Of a stretch of DNA of 64,000 nt, positions 63,282 to 64,000 are shown in pieces; position 1 is the first letter of the stretch; every line of letters starts with the position of its first letter. Where the stretch lies: the NCBI GenBank assembly GCA_001314905.1, contig LJZT01000002.1:1-64000 (forward strand), written 5' to 3'. The DNA comes from Phormidium sp. OSCR. GTDB taxonomy: Bacteria; Cyanobacteriota; Cyanobacteriia; Cyanobacteriales; Geitlerinemataceae. The notes under the pieces are model-generated. The model searched no databases. It worked only from the letters and a program-made list of their open reading frames with translations, and was not told where the DNA came from. Both the position numbers and the translations under genes were made by a program.

Positions 63282-64000
63282 ACCGTCGTTCCCCGTAGGC
63301 GAGGAGTTCTTCGATCGCCTGAAGACGATGTTCCCAGGTCTCGACTTGATAGGTATTGTTGACTCGGTGAAGACTCAGCCATTGGGGGAATCCTTGTTGT
63401 AGCTGATCGAGGCGATCGCGCGTCACGGTCACTTGCGCTCGACTCGGTTGTGCGGCAAGCTGTTCCAAGGCTTCAACAAAGGCGCGATCGCTCTCTTGCC
63501 AGAGACGCAATTTCTCGTCATCAATCCACAACTGTTCAGCGGCTAAAATAAATTGCCATTCTGCCTTAAGGGCGCGATGTCGATCGAGGGCCGCTTTGAA
63601 GGGTTGACGATAGGGAATCGGTTGGACAACATTATTTTCCCCGTGGGTTTGTTGCAAAATCTCTTTTAAGTTATCCACCAAGCGTTCGGCGGCAAAAAGA
63701 GCATAACCACTGGTGGGTAAATCACGAATCAATTGCATTTGATCGACGGCAACAATATCCGCTAAATCATGAAGTTTCACCGAAGGAACAATCAATGCCC
63801 CTGGGGGGATGTTCGCCAACATGGGGGTCATCAGTCGTCCGAGACGATTGGTGTCAGCGGCGTAGGTCATGGGAACAATGACGTCGATAATCCCAGCTTC
63901 AATCCAGCTTTCCCAGTCTTGTTGGATTTTGTGGATGCGATCGTGGCGGGATTGGGGAAACACCGCCGCTGAGAGAATTAACTCTGGGTTACGGCGTTGC
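63262..64000 (-). CDS. GHL10-type (DUF187) glycosyl hydrolase-like protein, 5' end outside window
   Basis: The frame is open through the window end, so this is the C-terminal part of a larger protein. It starts RRNPELILSAAVFPQSRHDRIHKIQQDWESW and continues GIIDVIVPMTYAADTNRLGRLM, LIVPSVKLHDLADIVAVDQMQLIRDLPTSGYALFAAERL. This is the end of a TIM-barrel glycosyl hydrolase-like 10 domain, with a helical C-terminal tail. Cyanobacterial versions are often exported cell-wall-associated proteins, but the signal peptide is not in the window. The last residues come from the adjacent heptamer array. The GTG at 63963 is not the real start. Confidence 0.82.
   Translation of the reverse strand, partial: QRRNPELILSAAVFPQSRHDRIHKIQQDWESWIEAGIIDVIVPMTYAADTNRLGRLMTPMLANIPPGALIVPSVKLHDLADIVAVDQMQLIRDLPTSGYALFAAERLVDNLKEILQQTHGENNVVQPIPYRQPFKAALDRHRALKAEWQFILAAEQLWIDDEKLRLWQESDRAFVEALEQLAAQPSRAQVTVTRDRLDQLQQGFPQWLSLHRVNNTYQVETWEHRLQAIEELLAYGERRLIVNSE

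Overview
The window is chromosomal DNA from a cyanobacterium. Many genes are cyanobacterial hallmarks: DUF3318, the LrtA-type ribosome hibernation factor, LabA-like NYN, DUF3598, PatA-type regulators, GAF-rich chemoreceptors, a Zam-like RNB protein and a UbiD/UbiX pair. The HIP1 octamer GCGATCGC is scattered through coding and intergenic DNA, and intergenic gaps carry heptameric short tandem repeats. The style (very large GAF/GGDEF/EAL and chemotaxis proteins, heptamer repeats, a diversity-generating retroelement) suggests a filamentous, motile, Oscillatoria-like lineage; the genus cannot be fixed from the window. I saw no rRNA, tRNA or CRISPR array.

Layout. 1-0.3 kb: tail of an IS200/IS605 TnpB. 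0.3-7.6 kb: DUF3318, lrtA/hpf, lipB, a GAF hybrid histidine kinase followed closely by ureE, and ubiD. 7.6-8.3 kb: a VapBC-like toxin-antitoxin pair. 8.4-17.4 kb: the accessory region and the main discovery. 17.6-30 kb (minus strand): lipoprotein, gpsA, two large c-di-GMP proteins, a LapA-like repeat protein, ubiX and the Zam-like protein. 30-46.7 kb: mostly housekeeping and envelope genes (DUF6282 protein, GT4, MFS, recO, deoC, a hydrolase/acyltransferase pair, metG, LabA-like, lptC, radical SAM, lptF/G, lepB, pyrC). 47-57.7 kb: a chemotaxis/phototaxis-type cluster (PatA-like regulator, CheY, CheW, four-GAF MCP, hybrid CheA, and a second CheY on the opposite strand). 57.9-64 kb: MBOAT acyltransferase, mnmG, Uma2, DUF3598 and a truncated GHL10-type glycosyl hydrolase.

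The accessory region is a diversity-generating retroelement (DGR) built into a MoxR-vWA biological-conflict cassette. Six tightly packed genes (trypsin-co-occurring domain protein, trypsin-like protease, coiled-coil/iSTAND-like protein, MoxR AAA+ ATPase, vWA protein, FGE-sulfatase-fold protein) run into avd, a DGR reverse transcriptase, an adenine-rich template repeat (TR, 16133-16250) and a second FGE-fold gene. The C-terminal ends of both FGE genes are variable repeats (VR1 14385-14502, VR2 17167-17284). They differ from the TR at 13 and 12 positions, every one an adenine in the TR, and at no non-adenine position. This is direct evidence of adenine-specific mutagenic retrohoming into two C-type-lectin-like domains. 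I infer that the diversified FGE domains are ligand-recognition modules feeding a MoxR/vWA switch and a protease/iSTAND effector arm. The protease C-terminus and the iSTAND-like N-terminus share a homologous coiled-coil module that may couple them.
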